DNA of 64,000 nucleotides. It comes from Epichloe hybrida (lineage: Eukaryota > Ascomycota > Sordariomycetes > Hypocreales > Clavicipitaceae). A program made the position numbers and the translations under genes. The stretch is from positions 434,001 through 498,000 of the forward strand of contig JAFEKR010000012.1 of the NCBI GenBank assembly GCA_019022495.1, given 5' to 3'. Position 1 is the first letter of the stretch; each line of letters opens with the position of its first letter. The notes under the pieces were generated by a model. It was not told the DNA's origin. It saw nothing but the letters and a program-made list of their open reading frames with translations, and did not search any database. Positions 19,787 to 32,000 of the stretch are shown piece by piece.

Positions 19787-20681
19787 TCCTGCTCCGACGC
19801 GGAGCGGGACGGTCTGAACTTTTCGGAAGGGGGGCCGGTCCGACGGTCGGTACGGCGAAGGGGGTCAGCTGGGTTGTAGACGGATGGGGGGTCCAATTCT
19901 GTTACATTAGTACTCGATAGTTATTTACACGCCGATTTTACAGCTTTCACAAAGTATCAAGGATGAGTGTTTCAAGGGCTAATACGACTTTGCGTCCTGG
20001 GCTCAAATCAAAGACAGGCGGGCGGGCATCTGCGACGGGGCGGCCCCCGTTCATTTCCGCGTCGCCGAGGTGCTGGTTATGCCGTCGCAACAAGCGAGGC
20101 AGGGCCCAGGATTAAAGCTGCCTTTTATTACCAGTACCCTATATTTCCAGAAGCACGGAGCAAACATGTTTCTTTTATAGCGCGATATAGTACTCCGTAC
20201 CCTGCGTGTTTTCCTTTTGCCTCTCCAAGAATAGTATCACGGTGATTACTTGGACATGCTAGTCGCCAGCTCTCTATTAATAGGGGCTATCCAGTTTTAC
20301 GCCCGCTAGTTCGGTACCAGGAAACCCCTCAAACTGGGAGAAGAAGAAGAACCCGTATCGCTTCGACTACGTGGCAGCACCGGCAAACTTTCCCCCAGTG
20401 CGTGCTAATAATAGTATTTATTGCTTCACAGCTACGAGACTTGACCCAATCTCAATTAGCCGCCAACCTTGTGAAACCAACAACAAACTACAGAATCTCC
20501 CGAGACGCCCGAGACGCCCGAGCAAGTCCCGCCGTTACTCCCGCCCTTGGTCCCCGTGCCAAGCTAAATAGTTCCGCAGCACAAAGTATATAAATTGTAT
20601 GGTCCCGTCAATCTTTTGCTTGCTTGCATGCATGCCCCCGCCGGTAGCAACATTTCATCCACTCACCTTACTCGGCCCACC
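19787..20681. other. Intergenic between two small secreted protein genes
   Basis: No gene. One TACGGAGTA-type 9-mer (20191), a short direct repeat GACGCCCGA near 20510-20522, and a TATATAAA element (listed separately). Confidence 0.5.
20587..20594 (+). promoter_or_regulatory. TATA box
   Basis: TATATAAA, 88 bp upstream of the ATG at 20682. Confidence 0.6.
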
Positions 20682-21147
20682 ATGCGCGCGCCCGCCGTCC
20701 TAGCCTTCTTCCTAACCGGGTAACCTTCCCCAGCACAAAAACAAGTCTATAACCGTACGCTGACTGACCTCTCTCAATTCAGAACACTCTGCTCCGCCTT
20801 GGCGCCCGGCTCCAAAACCGCCCCGGCCCTCTGCGACGTCACCGAACCCGCGGCATGGTACAAAGGCAAAGCGGAGGGCTGTAAGTTCGATCCCGATAAG
20901 GAACCATGCATTGCCGACGGTACGTGTGCCCCATTTTCTTACGCGAATGGAAGACGAGAAAAAAAAAGAGAAAATGGCCGAGACTAATGAAACCCATCGT
21001 ACAACAGCTATCCTCACCCTCCCCTGCGGATGCAAAACTGCCACACATGTGGCGCAGCCCGTTGTGACAGAGTGCGCACAGTACGAGGGCCAGCCGAATT
21101 GCCACACGGGGTTCATGTCTACGGCCACGGCGACGAATTGCCCATGA
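20682..21147 (+). CDS. Small secreted cysteine-rich protein, 104 aa
   Basis: No family recognised. Three exons (20682..20719, 20783..20919, 21008..21147) join in phases 2 and 1 to give 104 aa. The N-terminus MRAPAVLAFFLTGTLCSALA is a signal peptide. The mature part has eight cysteines, in the contexts ALCDV, EGCKF, EPCIA, LPCGCK, TECAQ, PNCHT and TNCP at the C-terminus, consistent with four disulfides in the extracellular space. The CGC pair and the even cysteine number fit a compact effector-like or antimicrobial-like fold, but no known signature (CFEM, hydrophobin, LysM) is present. Stop to stop it lies convergent with CFT1, only 205 bp away. Both this gene and the one at 19512 encode small secreted proteins in the same orientation; they share no obvious sequence. 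Confidence 0.75.
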
Positions 21148-21352
21148 TTCGATCCAGAGCTTCGTTGCCGGCCCGTCTGTCTGTCGCGACGTCTCAGTTC
21201 CGTAGATTGTGTTGTGCTATCGGGACTTGAATCAATGGCATTTGCTCGCTTGTGTGTGTGTCGTCGGCATAGCTCATGTACATGGGGTGATTTGTTCATC
21301 TGTGAATTCATCTTGTACAAGTTTCAACAAATCGTTCCACATACCAAAACAC

Positions 21353-21736
21353 CTAGAAATACGCCATGCCTGACCACCCCAGCACCCATTCCAGATCATC
21401 CCTTAAATCAGCCGCACTGTCGTAGCCCCCCCTCGCCGCGACCTCGGCCCGCTTTCCCGCGCCCAGTTCACTCCATCTTGCTAGTACCGTGCCATCCAGC
21501 AATGCGCGACCCGACGATGCTGCTGTTTCCACGCCCACGGCCGCCGACGAATGCTCGTTGGCATGTCGATGTGCCTTGGCGTGGAGACCGCCGTGGGGCA
21601 CAATCGCCGGGTGGAGCTGGTTTGTTACCGACAAGAGCCGCCGATACGTCGACTCGGCCAGCGGCGCGAGGGCCGCAAGCTGGCCCGATGGACAGGCCAG
21701 CAGCAGCATGTGTGACGACGACGACGACGATGCTGC

Positions 21737-21768
<32 letters not shown>

Positions 21769-24700
21769 ACGATGACTGGGTCTGTGTCGCACTCTGTGCG
21801 TGGTGGTGGCGGTGCGCCGGGGGAGACGTGCGCGGCAGAAGAAGCGTCGACGTCGGTGCGTTTGGCGTGACGGCGAACGACGTCCGGTGCAGCAGGAGAT
21901 GGCCCTGGAGCGACTTGGGGTGCTCCGGGTTGAACTCCAACACGTGCAAGTCTCCCTCGGCGACCACCGCCACCATGGACAAGTCTTCGCCGTCGGGCAA
22001 GAAGTCTGCTATGAGGAGCGGCAGGTTGCCGCTGCTCTTGCCCAGCACCTTGAATGTGTACGGCTCCTCCGTGTATCCCGCGAACCAGAGACCCTTGAAC
22101 GCATCCGCCATGACGCAGAGACCTGTTCCTGGAAGCTCCTTGACGCTCGACACATGGCAGCTCATGTCCAGGAACGCCACGGGCAGCAGGGACCCGTCCT
22201 CCTTGAGTCCACGAACCATGCATTTCTGTCCCTGGGACACCAGCATCAGTCCCTGCGCTCCAATCTCCGACAGCGCCGTGACCCCCCCCCTGGGGATCTC
22301 TTCCCTGGCCATCAGTTTGAGCTTCTTGTTGGTCTCTGGTCGGCCTGGTTCCGGAATGACCGTCACAATGTCAAACACCTGCACCCGTCCCCGGGTGGGC
22401 AGGTCCTCTCCCTTGGTGAGTGCCGTGCCCACGCCAACAAGCATCTTTCGTTCTTTGGTTTCCTCTGATACTTCGAGGTGGAGCGTCTTCATGCACTCAA
22501 TCGACTCACACGGCTCCATCTCGAGCGTGTGAATTACCGTCCATGTCACCGGGTTGATGAGTTTCAAGACGCCCCGCGGCGTAGTCGGCGGGAATGTCAA
22601 CGTTTCCTTGGCCCACTCTTTGTGATAGTCGTCGTCCCGCGGCAGCTCAAACGGCTCGGTTTTCGCGCAGGCAACGATGTACGTGCCCGTGGGATGATGA
22701 TACGAGATCATGCCCACATCGCCGTCAAGCGGCATCTTCTTGACTGACAAGCCCAGTTCTGTCAAGTTGCTGTTGCTGGGAAGTTCCGTCACCCTGGCAA
22801 TCCCCTCGGTGTCGACGTAGATGAACCCACGATCGCAGCCTTCCGTGTTGAATGTGCTCATGCCGCGTACTCCCAAGCCTTGTAGGCCAATGACGCGTGC
22901 GATGCTCTTGCTGCTTTTCAAGATGAAGCCGGGGGACGAACCGGGCAGGAAAACGGCACTGTAGCCATGAACGTTGGCACATATCCGCAGAGGCACGTGC
23001 CGGGGCGGCTCTTCGGTCTCATCCTCCGGGACCTCGGGGGCAGTTGTGGCAAGGCACGCATTCGCTGACTTTTTAAAGAGCAGGGACTTTGACAGCGTCG
23101 GCTCAGTCACACCTTCTTTGTGGTGCCGTACCGGCTCATAGAGTGTTAAATCGTCGGTGGCGTGTCGCACCTGAGATGAGTCAGTCACATGGCACGTTCC
23201 CCAAAAATGACGGGCAAGAACTCACAATCAAGTACGGGGCTTGTGAGATGGCATCGCCCAAGTCAGCGACAAGAATTTCCGTGATGCTCTCCTTGCTGGC
23301 GCCCTTCCGTGCCACAAAGTCTGCTGACAAAAATGGCGGTATGGACGTGAGAGCTTCCGCCACGAATACTGGTTTGGATAGGTCCAGAAGGGAATATACC
23401 TGTGTTTGGAAATTAGTCAGGTTGGCAATAACAAGTGCGCATGCACTGACGCTGGGACACGTACGTGCAAGGCCCCATTTGAGCTGAGCAAGAACATCAT
23501 GATTCGATTTGATTCGTCTGGTTGCTGCTGCGCGCAGATGGTTGCCTGGAAAGCGCCCTGTGTGTCGTTGTAGAGGCATCCCGATGACCATTTGGAGGAT
23601 TTGAGTGTTCCATCAGGCTTGGCCACCTCCTCTAGCTCATTGTTGTTGTCGATCTGGGCGATGAAGACACTGCCGTCGTCCCGAATGAGGAGCAAATAAG
23701 GGTCGACTATGCTGGCACTAGCGATTCGTGGCTCAGCTCCGGTTTCCTCATCCAGCATGGGCAGGATCTGACTTAATCCCAAATCTGTGTCATGAGTAAA
23801 TCAGTACACATACATGAGCGACGAGTCACACTGTTGGAACGCGGGCTCATAGCCATAGCTCACCTCCGTCATAGCATCGCACTTCTGACTTGAGCACTTG
23901 GATGATTCGCATTTGCTTGCCCATGGTCCCGGCTTCCACAGTAAATCCTGCCGCTGGCTCAAACTCGGTGTCTTTGAGTGTTTCGAACCCGGCCGCTGTC
24001 AGGGCGTAAACGTCGGACGTCTCGTATCCATCCAGATCCACCTTGGCCACGATCATGTACTTGTCAAACTGTCCAGCTGGATCATAATCGTTGGAGACTG
24101 GTGCGCCCGTACCCATACCCAGCGACTTGGGCATAGGCTTCTTGACACACATGGTCCAGAACCCTCGAGCTTCGGGGAAGTCAAATCTCCCAATGACCTT
24201 TGGCTGTATGTTTCTGTTGAGAATCGCAACTGAGCCAGCCGAGTCCTTCCCGACAGCGCAAGCCAATTCCAATTCAGCCGTCACCCCTTTCGATAACGCA
24301 TCTTCCTCCCCTCCGGGTACAAAGGCGGGGTGGCCACAAGCAATATCTCGGATTGGGCCAACAGTCAATAGTCTGTCGTGAATGCGGAAAATGGCGTCTC
24401 CGGGTCTTGGGCCGCCATTTGCAGCTTGGGCTAGTTTGGCTTCGCCAGAGTCGTTTCCGTATAAATCGTCGTCTTCGTCATCCTCGAGGTCGAGGTCCTC
24501 CACGTCCAGTGCTAGATCGGGATCGAGCAACCGTGACCTCTTCCTTTTTTCTTGGCCATGCTTTCGAGACCAGCCAAGCACAATTGAGTCGTTGCTTTCG
24601 CTGCCCAGAAACAGATTATTTTTACCTACTTTTGATATGCAAGAAACCCGACTCTTGATCAGATTGCCGCCATTTTCAGAGCTTACGAGTTTCACGCTGA

Positions 24701-25952
24701 TTCCCGATACTGTGCGACCGTCAATTCGGAAACTCACGATTGCCAACCTCCCATCGTTCAATATTAACAAGAGCTCGCCGGCATCAGCATTCAATACCTC
24801 AACGGCGCACCATTCGAGTCTGAACCCCAGCCCAGCCTGATCAACTAGACTGAATGATGTCATGTGTTTTGCCATGTCGTTGACTGCCACACCGTTGGGC
24901 TTGCCAGATTGGTCAATGTGTATAAGCTCATTGTCTCCCACCAGCAAAGCGCCACCCATGGGTGCTGGCAGAGCGACCACTTTGAATAGATCCTGAGGCA
25001 ACCCTGTCACCGATAGAATGGTTGTCGAGGCTCGTTGTTGTAAATCGAGAGTGAACACTTTGTATGTAAGGTGATCCTTGATGCCCAATGCTGCCGATGG
25101 TGATTGTGTTGAGGATAGAATGCCAAACGTCGGCTCTCGATATTCATGCAGGAACGCAAGATGCACAGGATGTAGCAGCGTTAGGTCCAATAGCGGCAGG
25201 CGAAGAACAAAGGATGGAGTATAACGCGACCTGACGAGGTCGTTCTCACCATCTCCGTTCGTCATTGTTGATGGTTTCCTGACGGGGCGCGGACCGTCCA
25301 GATCTTCGTCCCAATCGTCCATCTCCAGATCTTCTTCGCTATGGGCAAAAGGCAGGATGGCCAGGTTTCTGCTGCCGAACTTGAAGGCGACGCATCGGCT
25401 GCCAGGATCTGCCTCCAAGTAATTGACGTAGTCGCCAAAACCCGTTTCCCAAGGCGCACCTAGCAGCTCATCTTTTTCATAGTAGTGAATCGAAGTCGTT
25501 TCGAGCACGTTTCTCTGGGGATCCCATTCTGTCAAGCACATCTTGGCGGCCTTGTATGCCAGAAGCAAAGCCTCGCCTCCTGAAGCAGTGTTCCTGATTT
25601 TGACACGCGCCAGCCCAATGACAGTCCCTGCCAACGGAACTTCGGCGACGAGCACTAGCTTGGTGTTGTTGGTGCGATCGGTTCGCACAATCATCGACTC
25701 GCCTCCGAGGAAGGAGGCCTCTAGGCCGTCATCATCGTTAATGCGGTGATCAAGATGCTGATCGTCATCTTTGGCAAACGATTGCAGACCCTTGGTTTGA
25801 GGATCGAGCTCGGCAGAAATGAACTTGGTCGTGAAGATTTGAAGAAGCGAGCCCTTGGCGATGACGAGGTTGTTGGCCGCAGCAGAGGTCAATGGCAGGC
25901 TTAACGAATGAGTGACGGCTGAAGGAGCCACAAGCTCAGTGTACACCTGCAT
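21353..25952 (-). CDS. cft1: CFT1 / CPSF160, cleavage and polyadenylation factor subunit
   Basis: Largest subunit of the nuclear pre-mRNA cleavage and polyadenylation factor; it scaffolds poly(A)-signal recognition. Four exons on the minus strand, 23864..25952, 23465..23784, 23226..23399 and 21353..23170, join in phases 1, 0 and 0 to give 1466 aa, a normal size for the family. The start MQVYTELVAPSAVTHSL is the conserved N-terminus; in-frame sequence upstream is not needed. The protein is beta-propeller rich, with an acidic segment in the middle (DVEDLDLEDDEDDDLYG), a LIVRHATDDLTLYEP-type segment formed across the last splice, and the C-terminal CPSF_A region. A Ser/Ala homopolymer run, encoded by a trinucleotide repeat, is inserted near the C-terminus. 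Introns are 79, 65 and 55 nt. Confidence 0.95.
21731..21759. repeat. GCT trinucleotide repeat inside CFT1
   Basis: About ten GCT units on the + strand, read as an alanine run flanked by serine runs in the CFT1 protein. Confidence 0.9.
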
Positions 25953-26635
25953 CGTCGCGAGACCATTATCCCAGCATCCGCGACAATTAAAGTCGTTGGG
26001 GAGCTCCGGCGAGCGAGAACGAGGGAATGGGCTGTCGGAGAGCCACGGAGAGGCGAATACCAGGGGCCAAGGGAGGTCAATGGCAAATATCGCAAAGCTT
26101 GTCCAGACGCCGGTGAAGCACCAGACGAAGCGAAGTTGCAACTTTGGGAAAGGTGAAGCTCCACTTCAAGTGGCCAGCGCGGATCAACTAGCCGCCGCGC
26201 CGATAATCTGTACATACACGACCAGCCCAGCAGCTCCAGGTGTCGCGTCCCACTTGAGGGGCGGACGCGCGCTGAGCTAGTTGCGCTGTACATGCACTAT
26301 TAGCGCCGGACAACTCAGTACCCAGTCGCGTCCATGACGACCAGGTGCAGCTGCAGAAGGCGCCAACGTCGCTATTGCGTCACGCCGCCCTTCAGAGAGC
26401 TCACCAAACCGGTTTCCAGCTTCTACAAGACTTCGGGCTCTCACAGCCACTCTAACCTGATACCCGCGTCGCATTTGTACCATACGAGGCCAGTCTCCTC
26501 TCGTCTATTCTACCGAGCACCTCTCCGCTGTCAGCAACACGACAACTCACGACCTGTGAAAACTGAGCTCCGCCGAGCCCCCCCCCCCCTTCCAGTTGCG
26601 ACGAACGAATCCCGCCCATGCCAACTTGACTCGCC
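25953..26635. promoter_or_regulatory. Bidirectional promoter (CFT1 / LMBR1 protein)
   Basis: The 683-bp region separates two divergent start codons. No TATA box stands out; a C run of about 10 lies near 26580. No gene seen. Confidence 0.55.
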
Positions 26636-28423
26636 ATGGCTGACGCAGGTCTGTTGCAGACCAGTTTGATCTGGATCACATACGCCATAGCCGTAGGCTT
26701 TTGCCTGCTGGCCGCCATCATCACAACCTTCACCTGGCAGACGCCGCGAGACCGTTCCGCCGTTGTCAGCATCGTCGCCATCATCAGTCTAACTTCACTG
26801 CTTGCCACCGTCCTTCTGCTGCCCGTCGACATTGCTCTCGTCTCGGCGACTGGCTCGGTATCGCAGGGAACCAAAAAGGACTGGGCGACACCCGAGAGAA
26901 TCGACAATATCCTGCTTACGCTCAAGATTGTCTACTATTGCCTGTACAGTGTCGATGCGCTACTGTGTCTAGTTGTCATCCCATTTGCCTACTTTTGGTA
27001 TGAGGAATACGACGAAATCGAGTTCGAGGAAGAAGGGAGGACATGGCAGAGTCGATTCTGGGCTGCTGCCAAGTATGCTCTCTATTTCGTAGCCCTTGTT
27101 ATTGTTTTGTTCTTGCTGGGCTTCTTCGTTCCATCTCCAGGTGACTCCTCCAAGGGCGGTCACTGGGACTTGGACTATTTCAAACATCTTGTTGCGCGAA
27201 ACCATGCCGAGAAGGCTCTTACCTTCGCCCTGGGCCTGCTAATGACACTGGGAACACTCCTGTACGTCATCTACACTGGTTCGGGGCTCGCACTCATGCC
27301 CGTGTCTTTCATCAAGTCGGCGCCGTCAATCTCAGCTCCTCAGCTTTCTGCAACCACGGCATCGCAGTTGGAGCAAAATCGCGAGCGTCAACGTCAACTG
27401 GAGATGCGAAATGTTGGCCGCCAGGAGGGCATGTCCCGAAAGGACCGTCGAGAGCTTGATGCGCTTGTTAGAGAGGAACAAACTCTTGTGCGACGGGAGC
27501 GCCTGGCAGCTGAAGCCCAGGGAGAAGGCAAGAGCAAGGTCTACCAGGCTTGGCTGAGGATATGCGCCCTGCTGCGACCCGTCAAGATGCTAGGTGGCAT
27601 CCTTCTCTTGGCCATATCCGTGCTGATCTGGGTGTCCATGCTGATCACAGGCATTGACAAGGCCAAGAACTCAGTGTGCAAGCAGCGCTGTGGATACATT
27701 TTGGGTAGTACGCACATCTTCCAACCCATGAACTGGGTCTTCGTCAAGCTTGCGAGAGTGTTCCCCGTCGACTATGTCCTCATGGCGTTGTTGATTCTCT
27801 TCCTTTTTAGCAGCACGATTTCCGGCATCGCAGCCGTCGGCATTCGCTTCCTCTGGATCCGAATTTTCCAGATTCGACGTGGCCGAACGGCCCCTCAGGC
27901 TCTACTCATTGCCACAGTTATGCTAACTCTGGCCATCCTCGCCATCAACTATGCCATCACCATGCTGGTGGCTCCTCAGTACTCCATATATGGCACGCAG
28001 ACGTTCTGTTCCAACGAGCCTGAACATCCTGGATCGGCACCCTCGTGCAAGAACCATGAAGACCTGATCAAGCCCTGCTCCGAAGCCTTGAGCTTCGAGC
28101 ATGCCAAGGACATTTGCACACCCTCCGTCATGTCAACGTTCCTCAACCGTATCACCATCACATGGCCATTCTTCGGCATCATTGACTTTTGGGCTCAGTT
28201 CGCCTTCTTAGGCGTCTTCCTCGTCGTGTTTGTCACAGCTCTAGTCCGCAGCCCCAAGGTCAACACGGCCGAACTTGATGAAGATGCCGAGGTGGACGAG
28301 GAAGAAAGTCTCTTGGCTGCGACGGGTCGCCGATTCAACGCAACGTGGGACGACGTGCGGGGGAAACCGCGGGGGTATGGGTCAAACCAGGAGGAGAGGA
28401 ATGGAGATTCTTCAAGGGCATGA
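26636..28423 (+). CDS. LMBR1-family membrane protein, probable lysosomal cobalamin transporter
   Basis: Polytopic membrane protein of the LMBR1/LMBD1 family, whose human member exports cobalamin from lysosomes; in fungi a vacuolar location is assumed. Single exon, 595 aa, starting [20 protein letters not shown]. About nine hydrophobic segments can be seen: four in the first 180 residues, one near 205-225, then a cytosolic charged coiled loop (residues ~240-310, with [18 protein letters not shown]), followed by further spans. The loop-then-second-membrane-half arrangement is typical of LMBR1 proteins. The C-terminus is acidic ([15 protein letters not shown]) with a dileucine-type sorting motif. 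Since most fungi do not use cobalamin, the real substrate may differ; the name is a family label. Confidence 0.88.
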   Translation: MADAGLLQTSLIWITYAIAVGFCLLAAIITTFTWQTPRDRSAVVSIVAIISLTSLLATVLLLPVDIALVSATGSVSQGTKKDWATPERIDNILLTLKIVYYCLYSVDALLCLVVIPFAYFWYEEYDEIEFEEEGRTWQSRFWAAAKYALYFVALVIVLFLLGFFVPSPGDSSKGGHWDLDYFKHLVARNHAEKALTFALGLLMTLGTLLYVIYTGSGLALMPVSFIKSAPSISAPQLSATTASQLEQNRERQRQLEMRNVGRQEGMSRKDRRELDALVREEQTLVRRERLAAEAQGEGKSKVYQAWLRICALLRPVKMLGGILLLAISVLIWVSMLITGIDKAKNSVCKQRCGYILGSTHIFQPMNWVFVKLARVFPVDYVLMALLILFLFSSTISGIAAVGIRFLWIRIFQIRRGRTAPQALLIATVMLTLAILAINYAITMLVAPQYSIYGTQTFCSNEPEHPGSAPSCKNHEDLIKPCSEALSFEHAKDICTPSVMSTFLNRITITWPFFGIIDFWAQFAFLGVFLVVFVTALVRSPKVNTAELDEDAEVDEEESLLAATGRRFNATWDDVRGKPRGYGSNQEERNGDSSRA

Positions 28424-28777
28424 AGTTGAAAAACACATGCTGGAATCTAATGACAAAGCCGGGGCTTTGGTAAGAATTTACGCAGAGTATAGGATAGGTT
28501 TTGTTTGAGTTTGCTACGGGGGATTCAATTATGCATATGGTTAGGCAGGCGCAGGGATGTTGATTTTTTTTTTGATTTTCTTTTGAGCTCAAAGTATTTC
28601 GATTTTTGATTTCTTCCCAACGTCAAAGTCTACTTCCCAATTCACAAAATATCTCAATACAATAGAGATAAGTCAGTACTGCCACTTATACCCAGCCAGA
28701 TGAACTTTGGTCGTCATCGTGATGTGGCCAGAGAAAATCAGCGTATTGGCAACACCTTCCGCCACATGGTAAACGTT
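28424..28777. other. Convergent 3' region
   Basis: 354 bp between two convergent stop codons; AT-rich with T runs, probably the two 3' UTRs. Confidence 0.5.
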
Positions 28778-29848
28778 TCAAGCCCCCAGCGCAACTTTCT
28801 TCTCCGTCTTCCTCCTGTCCCTCGTAAACTGGGTGGCCTTGTGACTTCTATCATCGAAATGTGCCGCTGGCCCAACATGCATCTCCCTCCAGCACCTAGT
28901 GCAGTAGACGTCCTCGTCGCACCCCAGACACCTTAGCGTGGCATCTTCCAAGCACACGGTACACCAAGAGTCCATGTCGTCGTCCGTATAGCCCGTCTTG
29001 GACGTCAGTCTCTTCACAGACTTGGTAGGTTTGGACGTGGGCACCGAGGGGAGAAGACCCTGTGCTTCGGCCGAGGAGTGCCGAAGCGCGGCCATCCGCG
29101 CCGTGAGATCGGCTATTTGCGTGGAGGAGGTGGAGATTTCCGTCCCGGGGGCTGAAGGAAGCTCTATCGAGGGGGGATGGTCCCGCGCAGCTTCATGTCC
29201 GGGGGGTGTCTCGGTGTCTTGGAGCCCAGCATCGAGTTCCACCTCGTCTTTGTACCGCGCAATAACGCCGCTGGTCTCTCTGGTCATGGACTCGCCGTCC
29301 GAGTCATCTGAGTGATGGTGGTGCGTGTCTGTGGGCACCGACGCGGAGAGTCTTTCCAAAAGGGCCTTGACATCTTCCTCTCTGGGCTCTGTCGATGAGG
29401 GTTGCGGGGGGGTGTCCTCGCCTGCGAGCATCTCCTCGAGAGCTTGGTCGTCTGTTTCAAAGAGGGCGTCTACATCGTCACTTTCCTGGTCGGGGATATT
29501 GTGGGTGGAGCCGGTCTTGGTAGGTGTGCTTTTTGAACTGCGTGGTGGTGGTGAGTCGGCTTGGGTGCGGAGGGACTTGAGTCTTGCGGCGAGGACGTCT
29601 CCTCCTGTGTGGGGTTTGGCGCGCTCTATGACATCGAATTTGATTCTGTGGGGGTGGAGGGGATAGAGACAAAAAATCTAAGGGTTAATAAGTGATTTTT
29701 TTTGCTTTTGGAGGCAGGAAGTTACTGATGGGGTGAGAGGTGAGGCAGGGGACACAAACGGATTTGATGCTGGTTTCTCGGGCGTGGTGCTTACTCCGCG
29801 GAGGGCTTGCAGTCGGTCCAGGAGGGACTTGTCGATGCCATCTGACAT
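28778..29848 (-). CDS. ANCHR/ZFYVE19-like protein with a C-terminal B-box/FYVE-like zinc finger
   Basis: Resembles the abscission (NoCut) checkpoint regulator family. Two exons, 29726..29848 and 28778..29677, flank a 48-nt intron (donor GTAACT, branch TTATTAAC, acceptor TTAG) and join in phase 0, giving 340 aa. The start MSDGIDKSLLDRLQALRG carries a Leu-rich amphipathic helix at the place where ANCHR has its MIM1-like motif, and a second similar helix, VKALLERLSASV, follows. The middle is disordered and acidic. Near residue 285 a zinc finger begins: WCTVCLEDATLRCLGCDEDV, then YCTRCWREMH and a distal His, i.e. CxxC-x8-CxxC-x5-CxxC. A later, better-looking CACAG acceptor is out of phase and was not used. 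Membership is based on layout and the finger; the cell-division role is inferred. Confidence 0.7.
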
Positions 29849-30390
29849 GATGAGGGCTGGGTCAAAGTGCGTGAACAAAAGGCGCTAGTAGTAGGCAAGT
29901 GAGTTGGCTAATTTTTGTTTAATTAATTTAAGACGACTTTTGGTGGACGGCATGCAACAGGTGAGGTTGAGGTTGAGTATGTACATCGTGGTCCCGCTTA
30001 ACCATGACTGTTATTACGTCCTTGATCTATGACGTTTCGTCGCGGCGTTGTCAGCACAAACAGAGCTTGCCGCTGATCTACAGCTGGGTGCTGGTGTTCT
30101 TGACTTCTCTTCCTCTTCCCCGTTACTATTAAAAAAGAAGGAAGAAACAAAATCGATGCCGAAAATGCCTACCCCTGCCTTACTCTGCCTGCGTGACGTG
30201 GCCCGCGTCCATGCACATTTCTCCAACGCTTGGCGCCGCGGTGTACATGTAAGACTGCGATGGAATAGAGTGTCACGTGCTTAGTTCGCTTGCGCTAACC
30301 ACGTTCAACGTGACCCACTCCAGCTCCTTTTTGCCCTCCTCGAGCTCCTTTCTTCTGCCGTCGTCCATTGCTCACGACTCCCTCTCCCTC
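29849..30390. promoter_or_regulatory. Divergent promoter region
   Basis: 542 bp between two divergent start codons; CT-rich leader before 30391. No gene or repeat of note. Confidence 0.5.
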
Positions 30391-32000
30391 ATGGCGAAGC
30401 GCGAATTACTTTCTGGTCCTATTACCCTCTCTGAAGCAAAAGAGAAGGTGTTCAACGTGGTTCACCGGCTCGAATACCCGGAGCTTAAACGAGCCTTCTT
30501 TCAGCGCCTCCAAAGCCAAAGTCACCTCATTCGCGCCATTGTTGCCCACCACTTGGGCGTTGACCCGGAGAACTGCGAGGTCTCGCCTCCAGAGTATTGG
30601 CGCCATGGATCCTTTAACGTCTGTGTGCCGGCTCGCGTCGACGCTCCGGACCCAGGGCAGCCCAGTTTCGTCATGGTCCGATTTCCTCTACCTTATCGCG
30701 TCGGAGAGACAACGCGTCCCGGAAACGCAGATGAGAAGCTCAGATGCGAAGCCGCTACCTATGCATGGCTTCAGGGACACTGTCCTTCAATCCCTATACC
30801 ACATTTATACGGCGTAGGACTGGCCACGGGCCAGCAGGTACGACTGGGAGAATACACTTCGGCACTTGAGAGCTCGCTAACCTTTGCTCCTCTCTACAGC
30901 TGACCCACGTAAGCCACTTGCCGTGGTGGACACGCTGGCTCCATGGACTTCGGCGATACTTTCGGACTCTGCTTGGCTATCCGTGTCCAACTCACTACAT
31001 CCCGCATATCTCGAGTATCTTCACTTCCCTCGGATTGGGCTACTTGGTTATCGAGACCATTCCTGACACTAAAGGAAGAATGCTTTCGGCTTCCTGGGAA
31101 GAACGGCGCGAGGACGACCGCCTGCAACGCAACCTCCAGCGAGGCCTCGCGCGAATACTTCTCTCGCTCGCAGCCGTTCCCCTTCCCCGCATTGGTGCGT
31201 TCCGACTCGATGATAGCGGCTATATCCACCTTGACAACCGCCCGCTCAGCACAGTGGTCGTTATGCAGGAGAACGAGGACCTTCCCCTTGACATGCCACG
31301 TCACCAGACCTACACCCGTGTGGACGACTTCGTCTTTGCATATCTTGACGCCTTTTATAACCGACTACTGCACCAGCCCAATACCATAGAAAATGAGGCC
31401 GACGGACGGTTCGAATTGGCGGGTCTCACCGCAGCGCGAGCCATCTTCCCGCAGATGCTACAGAAAGACCTCCGTTCTGGCCCCTTTTTCTGCACTTTGA
31501 CAGATCTCCATAGAAGCAACATCATAGTAGATGACGATTGGAACATTGTAAGCATCATCGATCTTGAGTTCGCCTGCTCGTGGCCTCTCGAATTCCAGCA
31601 GCCCCCCTACTGGCTTGGAGGACAGTGCGTCGATGAGATTGATCGCGCATCATTCGGCCCTCATCATGATCGATTCATCCAGATCTTGGAGGAGCAGGAG
31701 GAGCTTCTTGCTATAAGGAATCCTAGAAAGCTTTCCGCTATAATGCGACAGGCATGGACGAGTGGGACATTCTGGCTCGCTCTCGCGATTGAAGATCCAG
31801 TCGCCTTTTCCCCGATTTTTTGGTATCGCATTTTGCCTCATCGACTCCCTCTTACAATAGATCACACGACCGATTTCACGCTCTTAGCGCATCTGGGGGG
31901 AGGGGACGTTATTCAGAAAAAGTTGCAAGATTACGATCAGTACTTGAAGAAGCTTGATAGTATATTCGAGGAATACGACGTGGACGCATCAAAATCATGA
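30391..32000 (+). CDS. Aminoglycoside phosphotransferase (APH)-fold kinase-like protein
   Basis: Member of the large fungal APH/choline-kinase-like superfamily; substrate unknown. Two exons, 30391..30837 and 30900..32000, phase 0, giving 515 aa; the ATG at 30391 (MAKRELLSGPITLSEA) is the first in frame after a CT-rich leader. The N-lobe contains SFNVCVPARV and a strand with FVMVRFPLPYRVG, where the ATP-binding lysine is not obvious. The C-lobe has the catalytic loop in degenerate form, LTDLHRSNIIVDDDWNI, instead of the usual HxDxxxxN with HGD, followed by a DFG-equivalent IIDLEFA. The first catalytic-loop residues are therefore LTD rather than HGD. The Asp and Asn are kept. Such variants are common in fungal APH proteins, so activity is uncertain. 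No signal peptide. Confidence 0.8.

Noticed and set aside
21489..22532. 347-codon plus-strand ORF opposite CFT1
   Set aside because: Antisense shadow; the minus strand gives the conserved CFT1 sequence through correct splices.
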